DNA of 46,082 nucleotides from an uncultured Collinsella sp. (GCA_900759565.1 CAAEVV010000022.1:1-46082), one strand, 5' to 3'; numbered from the stretch's first letter, positions 8,751 to 16,953 are shown. Numbers and translations: made by a program. The notes: a model not told the origin generated them from the letters alone.

Positions 8751-8812
8751 AGCTCCCTTCGGGCTTGTTGGAATCGAACGCGTATCCGATTCCAACGTAC
8801 CCAAAGGGAGCT
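8751..8812 (-). promoter_or_regulatory. Long hairpin over the ribosome site of the second HAD gene
   Basis: On the minus strand the outer arms AGCTCCCTT (8812-8804) and AAGGGAGCT (8759-8751) and inner arms GTTGGAATCG (8796-8787) and CGATTCCAAC (8776-8767) pair perfectly. The 3' arm contains the GGGAG ribosome site, and TTTTCT follows before the ATG at 8745. It may be the terminator of the upstream ade transcript, an attenuator, or both. Confidence 0.7.
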
Positions 8813-8904
8813 CAAATAAGACTCCGCGGACGTAAACGTTACAAGGACCTGGCAAATAGCTCACACATGCCAGAGGCCCTACGGTCGCGGCGTCAGGCAG
8901 CCCG

Positions 8905-8954
8905 CCAAAGAGCGTCCCCAATGACTAGTCGTTTAAGAACGTCCCCGATGACTA
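8905..8954 (-). repeat. Two-unit 27-bp repeat element, copy 2
   Basis: On the minus strand the units start TAGTCATCGGGGACGTTCTT at 8954 and TAGTCATTGGGGACGCTCTT at 8927, period 27, joined by AAACGAC exactly as in copy 1 (7841-7890). The first TAG is the stop codon of the adenine deaminase gene. Confidence 0.8.
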
Positions 8955-10772
8955 GTCGGCGTAGGTGAAGGTTGTAACGTCGAACATGCCCTCGGGGCGG
9001 ATGCGGAGCGTCGGGATGACCGGCAGGGGCAGGAAGATGATGCCCATGATGGGGTCGAGCGGCGGCTCAATACCCATGGCGCGCGCCTTGACCATAAAGT
9101 CATCGTGCTGCGCGGCAACGTCCTCGGCCGTGCCCTCGCTCATCAGGCCACCGAGCGCCAGCGGAATGCGCGCCACGACCTCGCCGTTGCGCACCAGCAC
9201 GTGGCCGCCCTGGCCCACGGCCTCAACGGCAGCCATCATATCGGCGGCGTTGTCGCCCACCACGCACACGTTGTGCGAGTCGTGGCCGATCGTGGAGGCA
9301 ATGGCACCACCGGTAATGGTAAAGCCACGCACCCAGCCGCGACCGATATGCTTGCCAACCAGGCCCAGGCCAGCGGGGCCGTCGCCGTCGACGCCCTCGG
9401 CCTGCAGCGACACGCCGCGGCCATGGCGCTCAATCAGCATAATGCGACGCAAGTCCTCGTCAGTCTCGGGACGGACCATGCCCGTGATAGCCATGCCCGG
9501 GATCACATCAATAACCGCCTCGCCCGGCTTAAAGGCATAGTCAAACACGTCGAGCGAAAGCTTCGGCAGCTTAACAGAGGCGCGCAGCTCATCGGCAAGG
9601 GCCGCAACCTCGGCCCTCTCGGGTACGACCTCGCCCACAAAGGTGCCATCCTGCGCCACCAGGGCGCCGGCGGCATAAACACGATGCGGAGCCTTGGCAA
9701 ACGTCAGGTCATCGAGCAACAGCAGGTCGGCGCGCTTGCCCGGGGCGATTGCGCCGCGGAGCTCGTGCGGGTCGCGGCAGCCGTGGTCCAGGCCAAATGC
9801 CTCAGCCGTAGAAAGGGACGCCATGGAGATGGCGACCACGGGGTCGATACCGGCCTCGATAGCCACGCGGCAGGCATTGTCGATCATGCCGGTCGAAAGA
9901 GCATCGGAGGGAGCGCGGTCGTCGGTCGCAAAGCAGCAGCGGCGGGCGCGGGCAGGATTCTCCAGCAGCATCGGGGACAAATTGGCCAGGTCGTGGCTGC
10001 ACGTGCCCTCACGCAGCATCACATACATGCCGCGGGACAGTTTATCGAGCGCCTCCTCGGGAATCGTCGACTCGTGGTCGGCGATAATACCCGCCGCGGC
10101 ATAGGCGTTGAGGTCCTTGCCGGCAACGAGCGGGGCATGACCGTCAACCTGTTTGGACGGCGTCTGATTGGCAGCGTCGATACGAGCACAGGTCTCGGGA
10201 TCGGCCATAAAGACGCCCGGCAAGTTCATCATTTCGCCCAGACCAAAAACATCGCCCGGATGCTCGGCAAAAAACGCCTGCATATCGGCAGCCGAAATAA
10301 CGGCACCGGCCTGCTCGTCGGGCAGCGCGGGCACGCACGAAGGCATCATGTACTTGATGGAGATGGGTGCGCGGCGGCCATCCTCGATCATAAAGCGCAA
10401 GCCGTCGAGACCGGCAACATTGGCAATCTCGTGGCTGTCGGCAATGGCAGTGGTAGTACCGCGCGTCGCGGCCATGCGAGCATACTCGGCGGGACGGATG
10501 TTCGAAGACTCGATATGCAGATGCCCGTCAATAAAACCGGGAGCGAGATAGCGACCCTGGCAGTCGATAACATCGGCAGCCTCGTAGGTACCGGAGGCAT
10601 CGTCGCGACCGTTGTAGAGCACGCCGACGATCACACCGTCCTTGACGGCAACGCTACCGGGCGCCACACGCTGGCCATACACGTCGACAATCTGCGCATT
10701 GGTAAACAGCGTGTCGACGGGCGCGCGGCCCTCGGCGGCCTCGATCACAGACCTCATGACCTCAACGGACAT
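8952..10772 (-). CDS. ade: Adenine deaminase
   Basis: A 606-residue amidohydrolase that converts adenine to hypoxanthine and ammonia in purine salvage or degradation. Signs are the N-terminal urease-like beta domain, the metal site GFIDGHLHIESS (about residue 90), the ADSHEIANV region, and a C-terminal Ade domain with IGHDSHNVCVVG. The length is near the usual 570-600. The start at 10772 has AAAGGAG 7 bases upstream; a longer frame opening at 10868 crosses the predicted promoter and is not real. The stop codon comes from a repeat element. A terminator-like hairpin 21 bases upstream of the start suggests attenuation. It would feed hypoxanthine towards the purine breakdown genes at 31-41 kb. 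Confidence 0.94.
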   Translation of the reverse strand: MSVEVMRSVIEAAEGRAPVDTLFTNAQIVDVYGQRVAPGSVAVKDGVIVGVLYNGRDDASGTYEAADVIDCQGRYLAPGFIDGHLHIESSNIRPAEYARMAATRGTTTAIADSHEIANVAGLDGLRFMIEDGRRAPISIKYMMPSCVPALPDEQAGAVISAADMQAFFAEHPGDVFGLGEMMNLPGVFMADPETCARIDAANQTPSKQVDGHAPLVAGKDLNAYAAAGIIADHESTIPEEALDKLSRGMYVMLREGTCSHDLANLSPMLLENPARARRCCFATDDRAPSDALSTGMIDNACRVAIEAGIDPVVAISMASLSTAEAFGLDHGCRDPHELRGAIAPGKRADLLLLDDLTFAKAPHRVYAAGALVAQDGTFVGEVVPERAEVAALADELRASVKLPKLSLDVFDYAFKPGEAVIDVIPGMAITGMVRPETDEDLRRIMLIERHGRGVSLQAEGVDGDGPAGLGLVGKHIGRGWVRGFTITGGAIASTIGHDSHNVCVVGDNAADMMAAVEAVGQGGHVLVRNGEVVARIPLALGGLMSEGTAEDVAAQHDDFMVKARAMGIEPPLDPIMGIIFLPLPVIPTLRIRPEGMFDVTTFTYAD

Positions 10773-10792
10773 ACATACTCCTTTAACCGTAG

Positions 10793-10828
10793 AAAAAAGC
10801 TGCGGAGCGGACAGACCTTCACCGCAGC
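10793..10828 (-). terminator. Terminator-like hairpin in the ade leader
   Basis: On the minus strand GCTGCGG (10828-10822) pairs with CCGCAGC (10805-10799) and is followed by six T residues (10798-10793), 21 bases before the ade start codon. It lies directly after the predicted ade promoter, so it would end most transcripts unless antiterminated. No alternative antiterminator pairing or known purine aptamer was recognised. Confidence 0.7.
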
Positions 10829-10840
10829 AAACCAATAGCC

Positions 10841-10868
10841 ATTGTATGCCCAAACGATGGGTCAACAA
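10841..10868 (-). promoter_or_regulatory. Predicted ade promoter
   Basis: On the minus strand TTGTTG (10868-10863), a 16-base spacer and TACAAT (10846-10841) form a plausible sigma-70 type promoter. Transcription would begin near 10834, only a few bases before the terminator-like hairpin. Confidence 0.55.
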
Positions 10869-10965
10869 TACGCCTCTCCGCTTAACGGCACACGCCGCTC
10901 AGCGCAATGGGGACTGCCGCTGAGCACCAATGACTACTCGACGACTACTAACTGCCGTCCCGACA

Positions 10966-10994
10966 ATAAAAACGCCGATGTTTTGGCATCGCCA
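10966..10994 (-). terminator. Rho-independent terminator of tyrS
   Basis: On the minus strand a short stem, CGATG and CATCG around CCAAAA, is followed by G or C and then TTTTTATT. It sits downstream of tyrS and of the long hairpin at 10999-11097. Confidence 0.65.
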
Positions 10995-10998
10995 GCGA

Positions 10999-11097
10999 GC
11001 GGGTCGCATTTGAGACAAGGTGACGTGAAACGAAAGGGCGCTGACCTTCTGGTCGCGCCCTTGAAGTTGAACGTCAGATTGTCCAAATGCGGCCCGC
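10999..11097. repeat. 99-nt long imperfect hairpin downstream of tyrS
   Basis: Nested complementary blocks run from the outside in: GCGGGTCGCATTT with AAATGCGGCCCGC (one G-T pair), GACAA with TTGTC, TGACGT with ACGTCA, AAGGGCGC (11034-11041) with GCGCCCTT (11055-11062), and GACC with GGTC around TTCT. Small asymmetric bulges separate the blocks. Such a long fold suggests a structured RNA, a MITE-like element or a complex 3' end of the tyrS transcript; the sequence alone does not decide. Confidence 0.6.
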
Positions 11098-11112
11098 GCA
11101 GCGTCGGCCGGT

Positions 11113-11134
11113 CCGCCGTTCGGTAGAACGGCGG
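11113..11134. other. Perfect hairpin just after the tyrS stop codon
   Basis: CCGCCGTTC and GAACGGCGG form a perfect 9-bp stem around GGTA, two bases downstream of the tyrS stop. There is no T run on either strand, so it is more likely an mRNA 3' stability structure than a terminator. Confidence 0.6.
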
Positions 11135-11136
11135 AA

Positions 11137-12348
11137 CTAAATCAACTTGAAACCCTTGCGCTTACCCACAGAAAGGGTGTCGCCAAGCTTGAGGGCGCTG
11201 GGATCGATGTTATAGCTCTTGGGAGCCACGGCTTTGCCGTTGATCTTGACGCCGCCGCCGTCGATATCGCGACGAGCCTGACCGGCGCTCGCCGAAAGAC
11301 CCAAGTCCTTGAGCAGGCCGGCGAGGTAGATCTGGCCCTCGTCGTTGACGGTCAGCTCGACATGCTTCTCGGGGAAGTCGGCAAGCTGACCCTCCTTGAA
11401 AACGCGGTCGAACTCGGCCTGAGCCTCGTCGCCGGCGCCGGCGCCGTGGTAGGTGTCGCACAGGTCGCGGCCCAGAGCGCGCTTGAGCTCATAGGGATCG
11501 GCAGAGCCGTCGGCCAGAGCAGCGTCGATCTTGTCGACCTCGGCCGGGGTGAGCGAGCTCGCCAGGCGGTAGTACTTGCCGATCATCTCATCGGGAATGG
11601 ACATGGTCTTGCCGAACATGTCCTTGGGAGCGTCGGTCAGGCCGATGTAGTTGCCGTATGACTTGGACATCTTGCGCACGCCGTCGGTGCCCTCGAGCAG
11701 CGGCATGGTGAGCGCGATCTGCGGCTCCATGCCCATCTTCTCCATGAGCTCACGGCCGGCGAGTAGGTTGAAGAGCTGGTCGGTGCCGCCCATCTCGACG
11801 TCGGCCTTAATCTGAACGGAGTCGAAGGCCTGCATCACGGGGTACAGGAACTCGTGCAGGGCGATCGGCGTCTGGGACTGGTAGCGCTTGGTAAAGTCGT
11901 CGCGCTCAAGGATGCGGGCGACGGTGAACTTGGAGCACACCTGCAGCAGGCCGGCCAGGTCCATCGAAAGGATCCAGTCGCCGTTGTGCACGATGGTGGT
12001 CTTCTCGGGATCCAGGATCTTCATGGCCTGGCTCACATAGGTCTCGGCGTTGGCCTCGATCTGCTCCTGCGAAAGCTGCGGACGGGTGGAATTCTTGCCC
12101 GAAGGGTCGCCAATCAACGCGGTGCCGTTGCCGATGATAAGGGTGACGTTGTGGCCCAGGTCCTGGAACTGGCGCATCTTGCGCAGCGGCACGGCATGGC
12201 CCAGGTGCAGGTCGGGGCTGGTGGGGTCGACGCCGAGCTTGATGTTGAGGGGCTCGCCCTTCTCAAGCTTCTTGCGAAGATCGGCCTCGGGAACGATCTG
12301 CGCGGCGCCCGAGGTGATGATACGCATTTGCTCGTCAACAGACAGCAT
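11137..12348 (-). CDS. tyrS: Tyrosyl-tRNA synthetase
   Basis: A 403-residue class I aminoacyl-tRNA synthetase that charges tRNA-Tyr. The HIGH-type motif is LHLGHAVPL (about residue 43), the KMSKS loop is RKMSKSYGN (about 225), and the C-terminal S4-like RNA-binding domain ends in KRKGFKLI. The start at 12348 has AAAGGAGG 7 bases upstream; a longer frame to 12444 lacks support. The leader to the previous gene is only 96 bases and contains a small hairpin but no T-box. The upstream gene on the same strand is the U32 peptidase-family gene. Confidence 0.95.
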   Translation of the reverse strand: MLSVDEQMRIITSGAAQIVPEADLRKKLEKGEPLNIKLGVDPTSPDLHLGHAVPLRKMRQFQDLGHNVTLIIGNGTALIGDPSGKNSTRPQLSQEQIEANAETYVSQAMKILDPEKTTIVHNGDWILSMDLAGLLQVCSKFTVARILERDDFTKRYQSQTPIALHEFLYPVMQAFDSVQIKADVEMGGTDQLFNLLAGRELMEKMGMEPQIALTMPLLEGTDGVRKMSKSYGNYIGLTDAPKDMFGKTMSIPDEMIGKYYRLASSLTPAEVDKIDAALADGSADPYELKRALGRDLCDTYHGAGAGDEAQAEFDRVFKEGQLADFPEKHVELTVNDEGQIYLAGLLKDLGLSASAGQARRDIDGGGVKINGKAVAPKSYNIDPSALKLGDTLSVGKRKGFKLI

Positions 12349-12369
12349 TGGGTATCCTCCTTTTGCTAT

Positions 12370-12396
12370 AGCACCCTCGCCGAAAACGGCGGTGCT
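12370..12396 (-). other. Small hairpin in the tyrS leader
   Basis: On the minus strand AGCAC plus CGCCG pair with CGGCG plus GTGCT around TTTT, with a three-base bulge, about 12 bases before the tyrS ribosome site. No T run follows. Its role is unknown; it is too small to be a T-box. Confidence 0.45.
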
Positions 12397-12444
12397 GGAA
12401 GTCCATAAACTCTCATATGATAACAAACTGACGCGACGCGGCAC

Positions 12445-14403
12445 CTACGACAGGAAAATCCTCGTCCTGCCGCACGCGTCAACGGCGACCGGCAGACGTG
12501 TACCGTCACGCTCGACCAGATAGCGTACCTGCCGACGACGCAAGCAGTCGCGGCAACGGACCTGTCCCGTCGCATCGGTAGCGCAGACGCCCTCGGCGGT
12601 CAGCAGGCAGTGCTCGCACACCATAAGCTCGGGACGGTCGGCGTCGACCGGACCCCAGACGCCGGGTTCAGCAGCCAGTTCGGCAATACGCTCCGCATCA
12701 TTGCCGAGCAACTCGGCCGGCAAGTACACCCGCCCCGCACCGAGTTCGCGCAGCCAGGCAAGCGTAGCCCGATTCGCGCAGAACGCCGGCGCCGCCACGT
12801 CAAACGTCACGCCCAGCTCGCGAGCGATCACCACCTGTCCCAGGTTGCGGCAGACGACGCGCCCGGCACGCTGCATCAGTGAGCGGGTCCGGTCAGCGTC
12901 ACCCGTGCGGCACACCTCGTCAAGCACCACAACGGCGTCGGACAAATCGAGTTCTCCGCGCGGGTCGGCATCCATCAGCTGCCAAGCAAAAACCATGCGA
13001 GTGGGAACCGCGCACTCCACCAACTCCGTCGACGCACCGCCATCCACCGCAACGCCCTCAAAGGGCAGCACCTCAACGGCACGCGCAACGGGCGCAATCG
13101 CATCCGCCTCGGCCCGCATGCGCTCCAACACCGCCGCCGTCTGATCCAACACGCCGGCGCTGCGAATCAGGTATACCTCGCAGCCCGTGCCCACCTTACG
13201 CTTGCAATGCACGACGACGCGCTCCCCCGCTGCGGCATCCACCGGGCAGGGCACCTGCGGCCAGCGCTTGGGCACATCGGGACGCGCGTCGACACCCGGA
13301 TAGAACCGAATCTCGAGCGTGTCACCCGCCGCCACGGCGGCGTCGAACTCAACGGTCGCCTCTTCGTGGCCCACAGCGACCAAGCGTCCCACGCGCACGC
13401 CCTGGTTAATTGCGCGCTCAAAGCTCATCAGCTCGGCACCCGAACGCCCTCGCAGGTACGCATCGGTAAACCCACGGTTAAACGACCTTCCCAGCTCGCG
13501 TTCAAGCTCTTCCACGGCACCGGGGTCCCACGCGTCGTCGCGCAGCATATCGAGCGCCCGGCGCCACACCCGCACCACATTGAATACGTAATCGGGGTTC
13601 TTCATGCGCCCCTCGATCTTGAGCGACGCCACGCCGGCATCTACAAGCTCGGGCAGATGCGCAATACCCAGATAGTCGCGCGGGCACAACAGGCGATCCC
13701 CTTCGACGGCGACAACGCTCTGCCCCGCCTCGTCCACCAGGTCGTACGCCAGACGGCACGGCTGCGTGCAGTCGCCGCGCATCGCCGAGCGTCCACGCCG
13801 CAGGGCCGAGAACTCGCACGCTCCCGAATAGCCGATGCAAATCGCACCGTGGCAGAATACCTCGATGGGCACGCCCGTGGCACATAGCGCCGCAATCTCG
13901 TCGACCGTCAGCTCGCGCGCCGTCGTCACACGCTCGACCCCCAGCTCATCGGCGGCAAGCCGCACGGCGCCTTCGCTATGAACGCCCGCCTGCGTGGACA
14001 GGTGAATCTCGGCCCCGGGAATCGCCGCGCTCAGCGCGCAGGCCAACCCGGCATCGGCGACAATCAGAGCATCGGCGCCCAGCTCCAGTGCATGAGCTCC
14101 CAACGCCACCGCGTCGGACAACTCATCGTCAAACACGAACACGTTGAGCGTCACGTACACGCGCACGCCATGGGCATGCGCCACGGCGCAGCCGCGCGCA
14201 AACTCGTCATCCGTAAAGCCATGCGCGCTCACGCGGGCGTTAAAGCCGCCCAACCCCGCATAGATGGCATCGGCACCCGCGGCGATGGCCGCAAGCATCT
14301 GGTCGAGTCCGCCCGCCGGCGCCAGCAGCTCGGGCAGCGCCGCACCGGCAGCATCCAATCCAGTCTCGTATTGTCCGCTCGGCCCCATCGCCCGAATCGC
14401 CAT
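12445..14403 (-). CDS. U32 family peptidase / tRNA- or rRNA-hydroxylation type protein
   Basis: A 652-residue member of the U32 family, whose characterised relatives include collagenase-like proteins and the RNA hydroxylation factors TrhP and RlhA. The start of the TIM-barrel part is LPELLAPAGGLDQMLAAI, followed by DAIYAGLGGFNAR. The family signature lies near residues 160-240: EVFCHGAICIGYSGACEFS and then CTQPCRLAYDL, giving the cysteine cluster. LKIEGRMKNPDYV and the downstream part complete the family layout. A C-terminal C-x2-C...C-x2-C pair (CEHC, CRDC) suggests an extra metal site. The ATG at 14403 has AAGGAG 7 bases upstream; an upstream in-frame ATG at 14430 has none. It diverges from the penicillin-binding protein gene and probably shares a transcript with tyrS. 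Confidence 0.85.
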   Translation of the reverse strand: MAIRAMGPSGQYETGLDAAGAALPELLAPAGGLDQMLAAIAAGADAIYAGLGGFNARVSAHGFTDDEFARGCAVAHAHGVRVYVTLNVFVFDDELSDAVALGAHALELGADALIVADAGLACALSAAIPGAEIHLSTQAGVHSEGAVRLAADELGVERVTTARELTVDEIAALCATGVPIEVFCHGAICIGYSGACEFSALRRGRSAMRGDCTQPCRLAYDLVDEAGQSVVAVEGDRLLCPRDYLGIAHLPELVDAGVASLKIEGRMKNPDYVFNVVRVWRRALDMLRDDAWDPGAVEELERELGRSFNRGFTDAYLRGRSGAELMSFERAINQGVRVGRLVAVGHEEATVEFDAAVAAGDTLEIRFYPGVDARPDVPKRWPQVPCPVDAAAGERVVVHCKRKVGTGCEVYLIRSAGVLDQTAAVLERMRAEADAIAPVARAVEVLPFEGVAVDGGASTELVECAVPTRMVFAWQLMDADPRGELDLSDAVVVLDEVCRTGDADRTRSLMQRAGRVVCRNLGQVVIARELGVTFDVAAPAFCANRATLAWLRELGAGRVYLPAELLGNDAERIAELAAEPGVWGPVDADRPELMVCEHCLLTAEGVCATDATGQVRCRDCLRRRQVRYLVERDGTRLPVAVDACGRTRIFLS

Positions 14404-14565
14404 CGCCAAACTCCTTACCAAGGTATGCATTCACTCTGAAAAATGCCGTCTTCCAGCATACACGAGGCCTCGCGCGCCCCGTTTGGTTTATCGTGTAATA
14501 ACTTATGTCCATCCTGCCTCGACGGCACATCCGCCGCCCGGCACGACATACCTGGAGGTCAATAT

Positions 14566-16764
14566 ATGGGTCCTCGCCAACGACAGGGACGCAGCCGTTC
14601 AAAGACGCATGCTCTGCCCATAATCCTGCTCTCATTTTTAGGCTTTCTGCTGATTGCGGGCGTGGCATTTGGCATCGGCATGGTCGGCAACGTCAACCGC
14701 TGGCTGTCCGATCTGCCCGACTACACCGACGCCAACGCGTATCTGGTGAGCGAGCCCACCGAGATCGTCGACTGCAACGGCAACAAGATCGCGAGCTTCT
14801 ACACGCAAAACCGCAAGTCCATCACCAAGGACGAGGTCTCCCCCTACGTGCTGCAGGGCACCGTTGACGTCGAGGACGAGCGCTTCTACGAGCACGGCGG
14901 TATCGACCTGTGGGGTATCGCGCGTGCTGCGGTGGCAACCCTCGGCGGCGGGCACGAAGGCGCCTCGACTATCACCCAGCAGCTGGTGCGCAACACCATT
15001 CTGCAGGAGGAGCAGTTCGACTCGACCATCGAGCGTAAGGTGCGCGAGGCCTACATCGCCGTCAAGATGGAGGACATGTACTCCAAAGACGAGATCCTCA
15101 TGATGTACCTCAACACCATCTATTACGGCCACGGCGCCTACGGCATCGAGGCCGCAGCCGAGACCTACCTGTCCAAGAGCGCCGCCGACCTCACCCTGAG
15201 CGAAGCCGCACTGTTGATCGGCCTTCCCAACTCGCCTTCGCAGTACGACCCCACGGTCAATCCCGATCTGGCACTGTCTCGCCGCAACAAGGTCCTCGAC
15301 AACATGTTGCGCCTGGGCCACATTACGCAGGAGGAGCACGATGCCGCACAGGCCGAGCCCATCACCCTCAACGTGACCGAAATCTCGGGCAGCGGCGTCG
15401 ACGTATACTCGCAGCCCTACTTTGTCGCCTATGTTAAGCAGCTGCTGGAGCAGGAGTTCTCGACCGACGTGCTCTTTAAGGGCGGTCTGACCGTCAAGAC
15501 CACCATCGACCCCACGATGCAGCAGGTGGCAGAAAATGCCGTCCGCGAGCAGCTCGACACGCTCTCGCTCGACGGCCTGGACATGGGCATGGTCGTCGTC
15601 GATCCCAAGACCGGCTACATCAAGTGCATGGTGGGCGGCTACGACTACAACGCCGACGAGAACCATGTGAACCACGCTACGGCGAAGCGCCCCGTGGGCT
15701 CCACGTTTAAGGCCTTTACGCTGGCAACTGCCATCCAAAACGGCATGAACCCCAACGTCACCCTCAACTGCAACTCGCCGCTCAAGGCCAAGGGCACCAC
15801 GACCGAGGTCCAAAACTACGCCAACCATAGCTATGGCAACATCACGCTTAAGCAGGCGACGGCATACTCCTCCAACACCGGTTACATCCAGGTGGCGGAA
15901 GCCGTCGGCAACAGCAAGATCATCTCGCTCGTCAAAAAGCTCGGCATCGATCCCGCCAAGGACAACATCGAGGACGTTCCCGTCATGACGCTCGGCACCG
16001 GCTCGATCTCGCCGCTCGAGATGGCCGCCGCCTACGCGACGTTTGCCAACGGCGGCTACTATCGCCAGCCGATCGCCATCACCGAGATTGACTCTCGTAC
16101 CGGTTCGGTGCTGTACCAGCACACGGACAATCCCTCACAGGTGCTTACCGAGGGCGAGGCCGCCGCGGTCACCGATGTTCTGTCCGGCGTCATGCAGGGC
16201 GGCGGTACGGGTGCTGCCGGTGCCCTGAGCGTCAACCAGCCCTATGCCGGCAAGACGGGCACCACCGACAACACCACCAACCTGTGGTTCTGCGGCTATA
16301 CCCCGCAGCTGGCGTGCGCCCTGTGGACCGGCTATTCCGCGGGCGAGATCCCCATCCAAAAATACGGCACAGACCTGCTGGGCGACAGCACCAACCTGCC
16401 TGTCTTTAAGCGGTTTATGAACACCGTTCTGACCGGTACCGAGCGCGAGGAGTTTGCGACCGGAACGGCGCCCACCTACAAGAACAACAGCGTCTGGAAG
16501 TTCTACGGCACCAACAACTCCAAGAAGACGGAGAACGACGACAAGGACGAGAACGAGGACGAAGAGGAAACCACCACAACGACTACCACGACGACCACGA
16601 CCACCGAGACCACGGGCGGCGACACCACCGGCGGCACCGGTACGACCGGTGGCTCGACGGGCGGCTCCACTGGTGGTTCGACCGGCGGCGATGGCGGCAC
16701 GCCTACGCCTACGCCTACACCCACTCCCGACCCCTCGCCCACGCCTGACGATACGGTCGGCTAG
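14566..16764 (+). CDS. Class A penicillin-binding protein (PBP1-type)
   Basis: A 732-residue bifunctional peptidoglycan synthase: after a cytoplasmic stub and one membrane helix (about residues 20-42) comes the glycosyltransferase domain (EDERFYEHGGID, GASTITQQLVRN) and then the transpeptidase with the active-site triad STFK (in PVGSTFKAF, about residue 380), SSNTG and KTGTTD. The tail after about residue 660 is low complexity: an acidic stretch, a run of about a dozen Thr, Gly/Thr repeats and Pro-Thr repeats ending at the C-terminus, likely an extracellular wall-spanning linker. The ATG at 14566 has TGGAGG upstream; the longer frame from 14443 is rejected. A strong terminator follows at 16787. 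Confidence 0.94.
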   Translation: MGPRQRQGRSRSKTHALPIILLSFLGFLLIAGVAFGIGMVGNVNRWLSDLPDYTDANAYLVSEPTEIVDCNGNKIASFYTQNRKSITKDEVSPYVLQGTVDVEDERFYEHGGIDLWGIARAAVATLGGGHEGASTITQQLVRNTILQEEQFDSTIERKVREAYIAVKMEDMYSKDEILMMYLNTIYYGHGAYGIEAAAETYLSKSAADLTLSEAALLIGLPNSPSQYDPTVNPDLALSRRNKVLDNMLRLGHITQEEHDAAQAEPITLNVTEISGSGVDVYSQPYFVAYVKQLLEQEFSTDVLFKGGLTVKTTIDPTMQQVAENAVREQLDTLSLDGLDMGMVVVDPKTGYIKCMVGGYDYNADENHVNHATAKRPVGSTFKAFTLATAIQNGMNPNVTLNCNSPLKAKGTTTEVQNYANHSYGNITLKQATAYSSNTGYIQVAEAVGNSKIISLVKKLGIDPAKDNIEDVPVMTLGTGSISPLEMAAAYATFANGGYYRQPIAITEIDSRTGSVLYQHTDNPSQVLTEGEAAAVTDVLSGVMQGGGTGAAGALSVNQPYAGKTGTTDNTTNLWFCGYTPQLACALWTGYSAGEIPIQKYGTDLLGDSTNLPVFKRFMNTVLTGTEREEFATGTAPTYKNNSVWKFYGTNNSKKTENDDKDENEDEEETTTTTTTTTTTTETTGGDTTGGTGTTGGSTGGSTGGSTGGDGGTPTPTPTPTPDPSPTPDDTVG

Positions 16765-16786
16765 AAATCATCCGGCCATAAGCAAC

Positions 16787-16827
16787 AAGGCCCCCGAGCA
16801 GCTTATTAAACTTCTCGGGGGCCTTTT
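16787..16827 (+). terminator. Rho-independent terminator after the penicillin-binding protein gene
   Basis: AAGGCCCCCGAG (16787-16798) pairs with CTCGGGGGCCTTTT (16814-16827), ending in a T run, about 20 bases after the stop codon. Confidence 0.93.
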
Positions 16828-16867
16828 AGTTTAAAGCGACCTGGTGGGCGGTCTTTATACCGGCAGA

Positions 16868-16902
16868 CAAAAAAAGGGGGCACCGACCAACGTCGATACC
16901 CC
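16868..16902 (-). terminator. Rho-independent terminator of argR
   Basis: On the minus strand GGGGTATCGAC (16902-16892) pairs with GTCGGTGCCCC (16887-16877), with two G-T pairs and a GTTG loop, followed by eight T residues (16875-16868). Confidence 0.92.
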
Positions 16903-16953
16903 TTACAAGCCACTATGTCAGCACGCACGGTGCCGAGCGCACGACCCGCACGC

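Noticed and set aside
8767..8796. tRNA-like T arm (GTTCGATTCC) in the hairpin before the second HAD gene
   Set aside because: The rest of a tRNA (acceptor, D and anticodon arms) is absent; the match comes from the hairpin's own arms.
9105..10838. 577-codon open frame opposite ade
   Set aside because: It lies wholly on the antisense strand of a well-supported adenine deaminase gene; its open length reflects high GC and codon bias, and its composition (many Gly, His, Arg) is not protein-like.
10773..10960. Purine riboswitch upstream of adenine deaminase
   Set aside because: The conserved three-way-junction core of purine aptamers was not found, and there is no room between the predicted promoter and the hairpin.
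12349..12444. T-box leader of tyrS
   Set aside because: The gap to the upstream gene is only 96 bases, too short for a T-box, and no T-box consensus bulge or terminator was seen.
14638..16122. 494-codon open frame opposite the penicillin-binding protein gene
   Set aside because: Antisense shadow of a gene with all class A PBP motifs; no ribosome site and no recognisable domain.
16565..16720. Short tandem repeats as a possible CRISPR array
   Set aside because: The repeats are in frame within the penicillin-binding protein tail, have no spacers and encode Thr, Gly and Pro runs.
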